DNA of 38,445 nucleotides from a virus. The stretch lies in the IMG/VR virus record IMGVR_UViG_3300020478_000023, positions 1 to 38,445 of that record; one strand, given 5' to 3'. Shown here in pieces: positions 1 to 9,996 of this stretch (position 1 is the first letter of the stretch; each line of letters opens with the position of its first letter). The position numbers were made by a program, and so were the translations under genes. Below the pieces are notes generated by a model that saw only the letters and a program-made list of their open reading frames with translations, was not told the origin of the DNA and did not search any database.

Positions 1-415
1 CAAAACCACCTAATCCAGCTAAGTTAACTGGATCTGGTAATGCCCCAAGCATAGTTCCTGCCAAATTAGGTAAACTCCAGAAGTCTACATTTTTACGAAT
101 ATTTTGTAATCGAGTTTTTGCATCCCATTGAGTTGCCAAGACTAATGCTTCTCCCTCAGTCATATCTTCCTGATAACTTATTCCAGGTCTGTAAGAAAGA
201 TGATCATCATTCCAGTCAGCTTCAGCTATTGGTGTTTGATTAGGAGACGACCATGACGCTAATCCTGCACTTAAATAACCTAATGTATTATATTGTAGAA
301 ATGATTCTTCTGCTGCAGATTTAAAAGTTTCAAATGCACCTGGTCGCCAACGACCAATAGCGTCTTCTAATCTTTTATTACCATAATTTAAATAGTCTTC
401 TTCCCAAAAATACAT
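1..415 (-). CDS. Large internal virion protein, N-terminal part (cut by window edge)
   Basis: The first 138 codons of a leftward gene are present and the reading frame is still open at position 1. The start at 415 overlaps the stop of the preceding gene (TAATG), as at several other junctions in this operon. The visible part is polar and helical and ends in ALPDPVNLAGLGGF. An (A/L)PDPVNL-type motif near the N-terminus is common in the large ejected virion proteins of T7-like podoviruses (gp16-type position), and the gene lies last in the internal virion protein block. I infer a large internal virion protein. No catalytic domain can be seen in the fragment, so any lytic activity is unknown. Confidence 0.6.
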   Translation of the reverse strand, partial: MYFWEEDYLNYGNKRLEDAIGRWRPGAFETFKSAAEESFLQYNTLGYLSAGLASWSSPNQTPIAEADWNDDHLSYRPGISYQEDMTEGEALVLATQWDAKTRLQNIRKNVDFWSLPNLAGTMLGALPDPVNLAGLGGF

Positions 416-2058
416 TATAAATCCTCTCCTGGTGGTGGTGTATAATGGAAATATGTGGATGGAAATTGTTTATGTGGATGATCATAAGGTTTAAATTGTA
501 TTGCATCATAAACAGAAAAGACTCTACGTTCTTTTGTACCTACTCTTCCTGTGAACATTTCACGTCTTCTTTGATTGAAAAAAGCTGCAATTATAGGATC
601 TGGTGCTTCTATATTTTGTCCTGCTCTACGTTGTGCTGCTTCCCAATCTTGTATCATATCCCATATTGGAATCCATACAAGATCCATATCCACTTGTTTA
701 GGATCACTAATATCACGTCCTAATCCTAGAAGATTACTTGCTAACCCTTGTTGTTCATCACTTCCATATAATTCTGACCCTGGTCCAAATTTATCTATAT
801 AATGTTTAACTCGTTTCCTGCTCATATCTCTACCTGGAGTCATTAATCCCATATCTTCCATCATGAGTTTCATATTAGACCAGAAATTTGAACTTGGAAT
901 ATAAGGTAATAAGGAAATAGGCCACGGATTTTCAATACCAAACATGCTTACAGTTTTCTTTGTTTGATTAAAGAAAAATGTCCACTGATCCCATGGATCC
1001 ATATGTGCATCTAAATGTTCTGATGCTTCAGCTTCTGCGAATGATAGCATTTGCTCATCTTCTGAAATATTTAATGGCTCCCATGCAGCATTAACATCAT
1101 CAGATTTCTTAACCATTAAATTAGCCAAAATTTCTACATTCGGATTAGCTTGATAAGGGCTATAATGCATATAATATCCTGCATCTTCTCGATCCACACT
1201 TGGATCTCCTCTTTGTGCAACTAATACATTTCTGTATCCTCCATTGGTAAGATCATTAATTGTCGCAATCCAGATATTTCCATTATTATTAAATATTCCT
1301 TCAACTATAGCATCAACAGTAGATGAAGATAAATTAGGATTCCTTCTTCTAAATTCATCATCCAGAAAGAATCTTAGTTCTTTTCCATGTACATTATGCG
1401 CTCTATACCATGTATTAAATTGATTATTCTCAATAATATCAAAATTGGTATCAAGACCATATTCTTTCATCTTTGATCTTCTATAAACTGTCCCAATACC
1501 ATTAGGATTAGTAAATCCACCATTTTTATGAAGAATATAATCTCCATATAAAAGATTCATTGTTTCTTCTAATGCTTTATCAAAATATTGAATTCCTTTA
1601 TATCCTTTCTGTGAAAGACCATATTCTATAAGATTTTTTTGAGAATCAATCATTGCACCGCCTACTTGATCTCCATATACTCTAAATATTGCTGGATAAT
1701 TATTCATGACTGCCAGATTAATTTTCTGATCCTTATTCCTTTTAAATGCATTATCTTCTTTAGGATCAGGCACAGTTACAGTTCCAGACATACCTTCTGC
1801 GCCAAGTAACATCATAGATAATCTATTATCATATTGCGGACTCTGATCAAAAGCATTTGGTAATAGAAAATATCCTCCTCTTTTAAACTCAGGATGTGCA
1901 GCATCTTCTGCAAGAACCAAATCCATTATTTTACGTTGATATTTTATTGGATTATGACTCCCATCTTCATTAACAGACCATAGTCGTGCCTCCTCTTCAT
2001 AAAGACGCATTTGTGCTTTTAACTTATTTAATTTAGTGTCTTGAACTTCTTCAGTCAT
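415..2058 (-). CDS. Virion-associated protein, unknown function (547 aa)
   Basis: A soluble, aromatic-rich protein without signal peptide or membrane segment. The N-terminus is charged and helical (KLKAQMRLYEEEARLW), the middle is mixed and rich in N/G/D, and the C-terminus is proline and aromatic rich (FHYTPPPGEDL). It lies between two internal virion protein-like genes in the late operon and ends in a TAATG overlap with the next gene. I do not recognise a family. Position suggests a structural or ejected protein. The start is 8 nt after the previous stop with a weak ribosome site, so translation is probably coupled. Confidence 0.75.
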   Translation of the reverse strand: MTEEVQDTKLNKLKAQMRLYEEEARLWSVNEDGSHNPIKYQRKIMDLVLAEDAAHPEFKRGGYFLLPNAFDQSPQYDNRLSMMLLGAEGMSGTVTVPDPKEDNAFKRNKDQKINLAVMNNYPAIFRVYGDQVGGAMIDSQKNLIEYGLSQKGYKGIQYFDKALEETMNLLYGDYILHKNGGFTNPNGIGTVYRRSKMKEYGLDTNFDIIENNQFNTWYRAHNVHGKELRFFLDDEFRRRNPNLSSSTVDAIVEGIFNNNGNIWIATINDLTNGGYRNVLVAQRGDPSVDREDAGYYMHYSPYQANPNVEILANLMVKKSDDVNAAWEPLNISEDEQMLSFAEAEASEHLDAHMDPWDQWTFFFNQTKKTVSMFGIENPWPISLLPYIPSSNFWSNMKLMMEDMGLMTPGRDMSRKRVKHYIDKFGPGSELYGSDEQQGLASNLLGLGRDISDPKQVDMDLVWIPIWDMIQDWEAAQRRAGQNIEAPDPIIAAFFNQRRREMFTGRVGTKERRVFSVYDAIQFKPYDHPHKQFPSTYFHYTPPPGEDL

Positions 2059-2066
2059 TATCGATT

Positions 2067-4658
2067 CTATCTGTTAGTATTTAAATTCATACTCATTCTT
2101 TGATTTAATCTATCTTTATTTTTACTTACTTCTTGCTCTAAAATTGAAAGATCTTTACGATGATCTGCAAGTGTCCTAGTTGAATCAGTAACTCCTCTTG
2201 TTTCTATTACGGCATCCATAATATCTACAGGGATCTGTAGCTTTTGCGCAATTAACACTGCTCGTCTTACGGCTTTGGCTGCTCCCTCTGGCATATTTAC
2301 TAATGGAAACTGGTTTTTCCAATAGTCTCCCTGATCCATTTCATCTATAATTGCACTTCTAGCTGTAGTAGGATTTGATAATATTGCTTTGCGTAACGCC
2401 AGTTGTGATTCTACAACATTTGCTAATTCATAATTTAAAAAGTATTTAATTGAATGACCTCTATTTTTATGCCTCCCTTTTAACTCAGCAAGATAGGCAT
2501 CAATTTCATTAAATTCTAAAATAATTAAATCATTCTGAATATTCATCAGCTTCTTTTGTGCCGTATGATAAAACTTGATTTTTTCTTCTTGATCTTCATT
2601 AAACCCTCTACCAGTTTCTTCGATCATTTTATTTTCTAAAATTTGCAAAGGATTATAACCAGGACTTGCTTCTTTAATATTTGCAGGATTTAAATTAGCA
2701 GAAACATTACGCATTGTTGCAATATCAATAGTATGCTGCTCTTTTAATGCATTTAATAAAGCCTTTTCATTCTGATCTGTTCCTTCTACAAAACTTAAGT
2801 TCGATTTTTTACCTGAAATTTTCTTTGCTTTATCTAATACTTTCCCTAATGCAACAGTTGCTTCTGCCTCTGTTGAATAAGTCATTCTTAACATTGCACC
2901 TTGTACACTGTCTGGATCATGATAAATTTCAGTTATTTTCTCTCGACTTAACTGCCCTGGATATGTATCAAAATCGGTCCATTCTTCCATAAATGCTCTA
3001 GCACCTAAAGGAGTGTCTACTCTTCGCAACTGTGTTCCAAGATAATTTGCTTGTTCTATCTTTTTCTGGCTTGCATTATATTTTCTAACAATTTCAGTAA
3101 AATCTGTATCTTTAAGAAGAGTTTTCCCAATTCTGTTTTGCCCTTTAGTAACTATTTCTTTTTCGCCTGTTATCCACTCATATCCTGTATCACCATACTT
3201 CCATTCCCTTCGTCTTTCTTTTTTTACACTATCAGGTATAACTTTTTCTAGTTCTTCCAGAGACTTTAGTTTCCAATCTCCATTATTTTGTTCTGTAAAA
3301 TATTTTTCTATATTATGTGGATTATTTATAATGTCTGTTTCTATGCTTTTTACAATATCAACATGATCACTTACCTGATTTTGTTTAGCTTCAGCAGTAT
3401 TTAATTTTAATGCAATCCCCATCAATTTAGTGATAGCATTAGGATCTCCTCTAAAGCGAGCATCATTAAATGCCATATTTTTAACTTGATCAGTGGTTAA
3501 TGGTGTTCCTTTAGCATCCATATCATATAATTTCTCCATCATATCTTGTATTGCATACGGATCAGCTGTTGGAGGTTTAGACATCTTGACATGATATTTT
3601 TCTATATATGGATATGTAAAATCAGGATTAAGAATATAGTCTACTAATTCTTTTTCACCACTATATCCAGTAAATTCATTTTTATATCTATATTCACTTT
3701 TTTCAGCTTTGGAGATCGCAGTATGTGGATCCGCATGAAATTGGGATCTGAAATGCTGTTCTAAAACTCCACTCATTAATGCAGTATGTATAGATTCAAC
3801 ATCTTTCATACTAATAACATTTCTTGCCTTTGCATCAAATACTCTGTCAGAAAAACGATTTAATATCTGGTCAATCTTTCTTTTTGCATCATCTGTTAAT
3901 CCTCCTTCTTGCCCCAGATCTTCTGGTTTAGCTTCTGTTTTTAATAGGCCACCTAAATTACCTAACCTTCCTTTGGATAGTTGATACCTCATATAGCTAT
4001 CATATGCTCTACCTGGTCCTTCTCCTCCTTGTCCTTCAAAGTTTTTTACATAATCTTTTGGCTCTACGGCAACAATAATATTTTTTTTATCATTAAGAAT
4101 ATCTTGAACTTGTCCTTGTATATCTAATGCTTGTTTATTTAAGCTCATCATTGTGTGTTCATTAGACAACTTAGACATTTGCCTCATTATTAATTCAGTT
4201 GCCTGTCCCTTTGCTTTTCTGTAATGATCTTTTACTTGTTTCCTAAATTTAGGTTGGAGTTGTTCGTATCCTTCGTATTCAGTAATATCTTTAAGGTTAA
4301 ATCCTTCTATTTGTCCATTTTCAAAATCTTTCAGTACTTCTTCAGGTCTTATCTCGGAACCTTTTCTTTTTGGCAATTCATTATCAATATATTCAATAGT
4401 CTTTAATAAATCGGTATTTGTTCTATCGACAAATTCATCTGCTAATTCCTGATCTGCCTGGTCAGTAATCATTTTACTTGCCTTAACAAGAACTTGACTT
4501 GTAAATCCTTGTGAGGCTTCCCAAATTTTTGCTTCTCCTATCTTTTCTCCACCAGCACCTTCAAATGGGTTCCTGGTTTCCAGCTGTACAGCTTTTCTGT
4601 CTAATACAGGGGATGCTTTAGCTTTACTTGCATAAGAAGAAGTTTGTAACTCAGCCAT
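2067..4658 (-). CDS. Internal virion protein-like, long helical (863 aa)
   Basis: A long hydrophilic protein, mostly charged helix with many K/E/Q/N and no cysteine-rich, signal or transmembrane region. Stretches such as residues 60-190 and 680-863 look like coiled coils. In T7-like phages the gene after the tail tube and the small gp14-like core protein encodes a large helical core protein (gp15 position) that is ejected into the cell. Order, size and composition fit that role here, but I see no diagnostic motif. It follows the 197-aa core protein gene by only 4 nt. Confidence 0.65.
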   Translation of the reverse strand: MAELQTSSYASKAKASPVLDRKAVQLETRNPFEGAGGEKIGEAKIWEASQGFTSQVLVKASKMITDQADQELADEFVDRTNTDLLKTIEYIDNELPKRKGSEIRPEEVLKDFENGQIEGFNLKDITEYEGYEQLQPKFRKQVKDHYRKAKGQATELIMRQMSKLSNEHTMMSLNKQALDIQGQVQDILNDKKNIIVAVEPKDYVKNFEGQGGEGPGRAYDSYMRYQLSKGRLGNLGGLLKTEAKPEDLGQEGGLTDDAKRKIDQILNRFSDRVFDAKARNVISMKDVESIHTALMSGVLEQHFRSQFHADPHTAISKAEKSEYRYKNEFTGYSGEKELVDYILNPDFTYPYIEKYHVKMSKPPTADPYAIQDMMEKLYDMDAKGTPLTTDQVKNMAFNDARFRGDPNAITKLMGIALKLNTAEAKQNQVSDHVDIVKSIETDIINNPHNIEKYFTEQNNGDWKLKSLEELEKVIPDSVKKERRREWKYGDTGYEWITGEKEIVTKGQNRIGKTLLKDTDFTEIVRKYNASQKKIEQANYLGTQLRRVDTPLGARAFMEEWTDFDTYPGQLSREKITEIYHDPDSVQGAMLRMTYSTEAEATVALGKVLDKAKKISGKKSNLSFVEGTDQNEKALLNALKEQHTIDIATMRNVSANLNPANIKEASPGYNPLQILENKMIEETGRGFNEDQEEKIKFYHTAQKKLMNIQNDLIILEFNEIDAYLAELKGRHKNRGHSIKYFLNYELANVVESQLALRKAILSNPTTARSAIIDEMDQGDYWKNQFPLVNMPEGAAKAVRRAVLIAQKLQIPVDIMDAVIETRGVTDSTRTLADHRKDLSILEQEVSKNKDRLNQRMSMNLNTNR

Positions 4659-4662
4659 TTAT

Positions 4663-5256
4663 TTAACCCAATTTAAATGATTCAGTATTAAATTGACCTC
4701 CAGATCCAATATATGCAGATCCTCCACTTGTAAATGCTCCTATCATACCAGCAAAGAATGCTGAATCTGCACCAGATCTTGCCATATTTGCTGCTCTTCG
4801 TAATTGACTAACTCTCATCTTTAATTTCCAGTTCTCCATTTTATTGACTGAAGCAGCATTTTGTTGGATATTTGTTATTTGTTCATCAGTTTTCTGCATC
4901 AGGCTCAATTGGGTACTTGCATTTTGTATATGTTGATTAATTATCATTTCATTAGTTGTTCCTGCACCTAAAGCAACCCCACTTCCTCCACCTTCTGCTC
5001 TCATATTTTCTACTGTTTTCAATCCACTTAAACCCATAATACCAGCTTCTTCCATACCACGAGCCATAGTTTGATAAGCCAGCATCGTAGTACGCTTGTT
5101 TCTTTCTTGGGTATTAAAATGATGTGTAAGAATAGCTTCATCTGCAACCATATCATATTCATCAGCTTTCATGCCCATTCCTTCTTTTTGTGCCTGGGCA
5201 CCCATATATCCTTGAAACATAGATAATAAAGCTATTCCTGCTGCTGCGTAACTCAC
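4663..5256 (-). CDS. Small internal virion (core) protein, gp14-like (197 aa)
   Basis: Starts with GTG at 5256, overlapping the stop of the tail tube B gene (GTGA), behind a strong AGGAGG site three to four bases upstream. The N-terminus is a hydrophobic Ala/Gly segment (YAAAGIALLSMFQGYMGAQAQ, about 3-23), followed by a Gln/Asn/Met-rich helical region and a second Gly/Ala hydrophobic patch (about 165-185, FFAGMIGAFTSGGSAYIG). This pattern, a hydrophobic Ala/Gly N-terminus with alpha-helical polar middle, is typical of the T7 gp14-type core protein family that forms part of the ejection channel. Position directly after tail tube B supports this. Confidence 0.7.
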   Translation of the reverse strand: MSYAAAGIALLSMFQGYMGAQAQKEGMGMKADEYDMVADEAILTHHFNTQERNKRTTMLAYQTMARGMEEAGIMGLSGLKTVENMRAEGGGSGVALGAGTTNEMIINQHIQNASTQLSLMQKTDEQITNIQQNAASVNKMENWKLKMRVSQLRRAANMARSGADSAFFAGMIGAFTSGGSAYIGSGGQFNTESFKLG

Positions 5257-8200
5257 GGTCCTCCTGTCTCTAGTTCTATTGATAATCCATTAATCTGCAT
5301 GGGTAATGGACTAATACTATTAATTTTTACTGTATGAACATCCCAACCTATACCTGATAAGGTTTGTTTCCTGAAACCAGTAAAAAGGGATATAGGTTCT
5401 CCAGTATTCTGCTGAGTCGATCTGAATAACAGTTCTTCTGTTAAATCATTATATTCTATACGAATTCCCAGACTCTCCTGAATTAATGCTGTCAATGTAA
5501 GTAATCGTTTATTCCAGTTATATTGATTGTCTAATGTTGGAGGATTTAAAGTAGTCATCGAAGCATTATAAAACAATCCAGATACTGCAGTAGTTGATAG
5601 CTGATGATCTAAAGTAACATTATTACTTGCTACAGTTTTATTAGAATGTTCCATACCATTAGTACATAATCCGACTGATTCTCCATCTAAATGTGTTACG
5701 TCTAATACTTCTAATCGCAACTCAATTACTGCGTCATCAGCTGGAGAAGAAGTCAAATTTCTGTCTAAATTCCAGGTAGTAGCTGAACTTCCTGCAATAG
5801 TTTCGTATATTGTTGTATCTCCTGCAATTACAAAACGTGTACCTGTAGGTGGCACTTCTGTCGTTCCATCTACAACAAGAGTATTTCCTGTTTGCGATCC
5901 TCCATTAACAATAGGAACTACGGACATTATATCAGAAGTTTTATGTATCTTTGCACAGTCCAGAAAGGTTAACTCGTTCCGTGTTGTTACGTTTTCTGAA
6001 GGGAATCGGGTTAACACTTCAATATAAGACTTAGAAACACTATTAATTGTGCGGGAAACTTTAAACCAGACTTGATCATAATCTGTTTTTGGAATTATTG
6101 CTATATCATCAACTTTAGTATCTGTACCACCAAATGAATGTACTGACCATGCTTTAAACTTAACTTGTCTGTCATAACTTAATGACAAAACTTTTCCATT
6201 ATCCATTATCATCCAGATTATTGGATTAGGACGCTCCTGCCAAGCAAGTTTAGTAATATTACTGGTAGATATAATATCATAGGCTTTCATCGAAATACGA
6301 GTTTGTAACCACTGATCTTCAGATCCAGAGAACTCTAATTCCTGTATTTCTCTACCACCTCTTTGGGGATATATAATTACGTTTGATACAACAACTGGAT
6401 CTACATTAGTTGCAGAATATGATGTTTCTCTATTAATTGTAAATCTTTGAGGAGTTACAGTTAAGTTTGTTTCTGATCCATACAAGAAATAAACTCCTGC
6501 AGAAGTACCTAATGCAAGTCTTTTAGAATCAAGAAGCCAAAGTATTTCATCAAGTGTGTCAGAATCTATAGTAAAATATAATCCATTGGATGCACTAATA
6601 ACTTCTGTAGTAACTCCTGATGTTAAAACTAACGGAGAGTCTTGAACTCCTAATTCTGTTGGTGCAAAATTGTAGAAATTACCAGTACGAGATAACCAAA
6701 CTGTTGATGGCTCAACTGAAGTAGCTGCAAAGCAAAGTCTTTGCTGATAAATCTGGGATACGTTGGGATAGCCATTACCTGAAAATCCATTTGATATAGT
6801 TGCATAATCCCAATATCCGTTAAATGACCCTCTACGCCACTCACTTGATCCTGCACCAGCAGACGCTGGCGTTGTTCCAACAGGATCATACCCATCATCT
6901 GCATATACTGAACAATCAGTTTCAAGTTTTACAGTTGCTCTGGAAATACTATCAATTACTGTAATTTTACCCCATGCCCATCTAATTCCACCTCGTCTAG
7001 TTGTTGTATCAGCAATAGGATTAATTCTAATATGTCTTCCAACATCATCTGGAGTAAATAATAAACCTCCATTATTTTCTGTAGATGTAGCCCATACATC
7101 TGGATTTGTTGAAGTTCTATATTTAGAGTCTAATTTAATTGAAGAATTACGCTCATAGACACGTCTAAATAATTTAATATTTCCAGTGAATTGATCCCCT
7201 GGAGTTGGAGGACTTGCTGTATCTTTATCATGATAACCAATATCAAATGCAGGTCCATTCGGTGAATCAGATATTTGGAATGATACTGCGGTTGCATACA
7301 CAACATAAAAATAATTATCTTGAACAAGAACACCTCCTCCTGAAACTAAATACCCGCCTAAACATGCATCTGTTCCTGCAGCAATTCCTTTTTTTACAAT
7401 AATCTGTGTATTATCTGTAAGTGCATTAACAAATAAATTAATCTTTTGACCAACCTGTAATCCATGATTTGCCAATACTACAACATTATTTGTAGGATCA
7501 AATTGAACATATGCTATCTCATCGTTTACTTCTAATGAGTTATTAACACTTTCTAATGCTACTAATGACTTATCTGGATCTGCATTAGGATTTTCATAAG
7601 GACCATCTTCTTGAACATAATCACTTATAGTCCATACAGAATTATCTTCTGCCCTGGTTCCTGTTGTTGCAATAGTACGAGAAAGAAGGAAGGGTTTTCG
7701 TGTAGGACAAGTAAAGAATATTACATCACCACTTTGAGTCCATGAAAGATTATCTATTTCATTAATGCTGTTTGCTGTATTTGTAAACCACCTGTGTGAT
7801 TTAATTACATATGGAGTAGTTACTGCTCCAGCAACGCCAAGTAATTTATCTTGAGAGAAAATTCTTATATATGGTTTATTACTAAATGAAATAGTTCCAG
7901 CAACGGTTGCTGTAAGTGCATTACTAATTGTTATGTCAGTTCCATTAGAAGATATAGCTGTAATAACACTGCTTGTATCAGAATTAGGATACGGAATTAT
8001 AGTAGTCCATGTATGATCTGTAGTTCCTGACCCTGCATCTGTCCAGTCAATAGCACCACCTACTCCAGTATTCGGTTCTGTAGCTACCTGAAAAGTATTA
8101 GCTGTTTCATCTCTAACATAATAATTTGTATCTGCACTTATTCCAGTAGGTAATGTTCCTGATGTAGTAAATCTTATCCTATCATTTCCAACTAGACCAT

Positions 8201-8642
8201 GACTAGCAGTTGTATGAAACCTTAATTCCCCACTATTATTATCAACATTTGATATAGCCATTGATGTAGCATTATCTACACCATCACCAAATAAATGCTG
8301 ACCTACCGACAGTGCTGATGTGGATGACATTGATACTGTAGTAGAAGCATTTGCACCTGTACATGCTATTACAGTATCAGCAGCGGATTCATCAAAGCCT
8401 ATCTCAATAACATATGCATCTGTACCACCTTTAAAAAATGGAATTAATCTTGATACAGCTGTTTGCGACTCTGAAATATACAATGTGCCTGGACGCTTTA
8501 TCATTGGCCCCTCAAGCAAAGGAATCATGTTCTCGGCATCTCCTACCCCATAAGAGTAAAACTCTTCAGGAGAGCGACCATGAAGGCTTTTTGCGAGTAC
8601 TCCTTCAGTAAACTTAGGTTGTTGAAACTCAAACGTGGGCAT
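5253..8642 (-). CDS. Tail tubular protein B / tail nozzle (1129 aa)
   Basis: The N-terminus shows the features of podovirus tail nozzle proteins: PKFTEGVL (9-16), HGR (21-23) and the IKRPGT motif (48-53) that follows a short leucine/proline stretch. The rest is beta-rich with Thr/Ser/Asn/Gly, and contains central insertions of repeated beta-strand character. At 1129 residues it is longer than T7 gp12 (about 790), consistent with the larger nozzle variants. It extends the tail tube below the gp11-like adaptor, whose gene is immediately upstream and overlaps it (TAATG at 8640-8644). Confidence 0.85.
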   Translation of the reverse strand: MPTFEFQQPKFTEGVLAKSLHGRSPEEFYSYGVGDAENMIPLLEGPMIKRPGTLYISESQTAVSRLIPFFKGGTDAYVIEIGFDESAADTVIACTGANASTTVSMSSTSALSVGQHLFGDGVDNATSMAISNVDNNSGELRFHTTASHGLVGNDRIRFTTSGTLPTGISADTNYYVRDETANTFQVATEPNTGVGGAIDWTDAGSGTTDHTWTTIIPYPNSDTSSVITAISSNGTDITISNALTATVAGTISFSNKPYIRIFSQDKLLGVAGAVTTPYVIKSHRWFTNTANSINEIDNLSWTQSGDVIFFTCPTRKPFLLSRTIATTGTRAEDNSVWTISDYVQEDGPYENPNADPDKSLVALESVNNSLEVNDEIAYVQFDPTNNVVVLANHGLQVGQKINLFVNALTDNTQIIVKKGIAAGTDACLGGYLVSGGGVLVQDNYFYVVYATAVSFQISDSPNGPAFDIGYHDKDTASPPTPGDQFTGNIKLFRRVYERNSSIKLDSKYRTSTNPDVWATSTENNGGLLFTPDDVGRHIRINPIADTTTRRGGIRWAWGKITVIDSISRATVKLETDCSVYADDGYDPVGTTPASAGAGSSEWRRGSFNGYWDYATISNGFSGNGYPNVSQIYQQRLCFAATSVEPSTVWLSRTGNFYNFAPTELGVQDSPLVLTSGVTTEVISASNGLYFTIDSDTLDEILWLLDSKRLALGTSAGVYFLYGSETNLTVTPQRFTINRETSYSATNVDPVVVSNVIIYPQRGGREIQELEFSGSEDQWLQTRISMKAYDIISTSNITKLAWQERPNPIIWMIMDNGKVLSLSYDRQVKFKAWSVHSFGGTDTKVDDIAIIPKTDYDQVWFKVSRTINSVSKSYIEVLTRFPSENVTTRNELTFLDCAKIHKTSDIMSVVPIVNGGSQTGNTLVVDGTTEVPPTGTRFVIAGDTTIYETIAGSSATTWNLDRNLTSSPADDAVIELRLEVLDVTHLDGESVGLCTNGMEHSNKTVASNNVTLDHQLSTTAVSGLFYNASMTTLNPPTLDNQYNWNKRLLTLTALIQESLGIRIEYNDLTEELLFRSTQQNTGEPISLFTGFRKQTLSGIGWDVHTVKINSISPLPMQINGLSIELETGGP

Positions 8643-9274
8643 TAAGATGCTGGTGGCGTAAAGTTATTATTTACAGCATAACCAATAGAAGGAGTTGACC
8701 AGGTTCTATGTGGTTGCCCAGACTCTCTTCTGCGAGCATTCCAGAATGTTGATTCTTCCCTATGTTCTGGTGTCTTGTCTTTAGAGTTAGCGGATCGTGC
8801 TTCTTGAAGGGCAATAATCCACTTCTGCATCATTCTTTCTTTTAATCCGTCTTTTCCTGTTAATGTTTCCGATATTTCAACTGCTAATTTTAATGCTAAT
8901 GCTTCACCTAGAAGCACATCTAATGTATTAACATCGACAGGATTAGCTACATAGAGAATATTCAAGGTTTTTTCATTTGATAATAACGTATCGCCTTGAA
9001 GTCTATATTTTGATACAGGCCATACCTCTACAGCTTTTATAAAATCTGATGGTAATTGAAATGTTGAATTCCATCCAAACAATGGATCATCTATCTTAGT
9101 CAAAGCAGCACGTTTCATTGCAGAGTTCCAATCATGCATTCTAAGTACTCCTTCTACTGTATGATCTATTCTTGCTGAACATATTCTCGCTCTTGCATTA
9201 TCATCAGTTAAACTCTGTATAGGAGCCTCACCTAAATTGGATAATGCTAAGTTAGCTATTTGCACTTTATTCAT
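8642..9274 (-). CDS. Tail tubular protein A / head-to-tail adaptor (210 aa)
   Basis: A T7 gp11-type protein. The opening VQIANLALSNLGEAPIQSL (4-22), followed by a CSARIDHTVEGVLRMHDWNSAMKR-like helix, is the characteristic signature of the family: short N-terminal helix, then aromatic DW at the end of a long helix. Length (about 200 aa) is normal. The product forms the ring between portal and nozzle. It is the first gene after a 194-nt gap that carries a terminator-like stem, and its stop overlaps the start of the nozzle gene. Confidence 0.88.
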   Translation of the reverse strand: MNKVQIANLALSNLGEAPIQSLTDDNARARICSARIDHTVEGVLRMHDWNSAMKRAALTKIDDPLFGWNSTFQLPSDFIKAVEVWPVSKYRLQGDTLLSNEKTLNILYVANPVDVNTLDVLLGEALALKLAVEISETLTGKDGLKERMMQKWIIALQEARSANSKDKTPEHREESTFWNARRRESGQPHRTWSTPSIGYAVNNNFTPPAS

Positions 9275-9285
9275 AATTTACCTTT

Positions 9286-9370
9286 TAAAAAGAGGTGTAG
9301 AGACTTATTGACCATGGATTGGAAGACTGGACCATTCCAGCCTTATTAGCAAAATAAGTTCTACACCCCT
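9286..9370 (-). terminator. Long stem followed by T-run between head and tail genes
   Basis: Read on the minus strand, an 11-bp arm (9370-9360, AGGGGTGTAGA) plus ACTTATT (9359-9353) pairs with AATAAGT (9309-9303) and TCTACACCTCT (9301-9291). This is 18 bp with one G-T wobble and one bulged base at 9302, enclosing about 43 nt. The stem is followed directly by TTTTT (9290-9286 region) and then the tail tube A ribosome site. I read it as a factor-independent, probably leaky, terminator, or an RNA processing stem. Its location, after the coat and decoration genes and before the gp11-like gene, is the same as that of the T7 Tphi terminator. Confidence 0.6.
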
Positions 9371-9468
9371 TATGTTATGCAGTTAACAACATCGTTGTAT
9401 GCCATCCGTCGCCTAGACCGTACTAGAATATGGGGCATAGCTAATAAATACTATTAACCGCATTATGG

Positions 9469-9939
9469 TTAGTCGATTGTATATTTAATCGTAACAGTTA
9501 TAGTCTCACCCGATGTCCATTTGGCTACCGAGTTTGTAACTATAATCGTTGCACCATCAGGATAAGACAAAGGCACTACACTAGCTGTTGTTGCATTCTG
9601 TCCGCTTTCAATACTACGATTGAAGTTGGATGAATGAACAACAGGACCTAGAAGTGCATCAGAATCAGTAGTAGTAACACCACCAGATGTTACTATTGTT
9701 CCTAATTCTAATTTTGCCGTACCTGTAGTTGCTGATACGCCCATATGCGCTTCCCATACTCTTGCTCCTCTTGGCAGTTCACCAATGGTAAGTACATCAC
9801 CAACGGTTACCGCAGAAGCAGCAGGAATAAGATAGGAATCAGACAGGACACGCATTCTTCCACCCATTGAATGAGCATCGCCCATTTTCATAGGTACAGA
9901 ATTCGCCTTAGTCTGTTGGGTTCCGTATACATTTGCCAT
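9469..9939 (-). CDS. Decoration or minor head protein (156 aa)
   Basis: A small Thr/Ser/Val/Gly-rich, beta-type protein following the coat gene by 57 nt with its own ribosome site. The first 25 residues are extended and polar (MANVYGTQQTKANSVPMKM), then comes a series of beta-strand segments (VTVGDVLTIGELPRGARVWEAHMGV, about 44-68, being the best defined) and a C-terminal ITVTIKYTID strand. Small beta proteins in this position are commonly capsid decoration or head completion proteins. I do not recognise the exact family. A short inverted repeat (TAACC/GGTTA) lies just after its stop at about 9450-9470. Confidence 0.7.
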   Translation of the reverse strand: MANVYGTQQTKANSVPMKMGDAHSMGGRMRVLSDSYLIPAASAVTVGDVLTIGELPRGARVWEAHMGVSATTGTAKLELGTIVTSGGVTTTDSDALLGPVVHSSNFNRSIESGQNATTASVVPLSYPDGATIIVTNSVAKWTSGETITVTIKYTID

Positions 9940-9996
9940 ATTAACTCCTTATATAATTAAAGTTAAGCGTTCATCTTAAAGGACTCAACCTATTAA

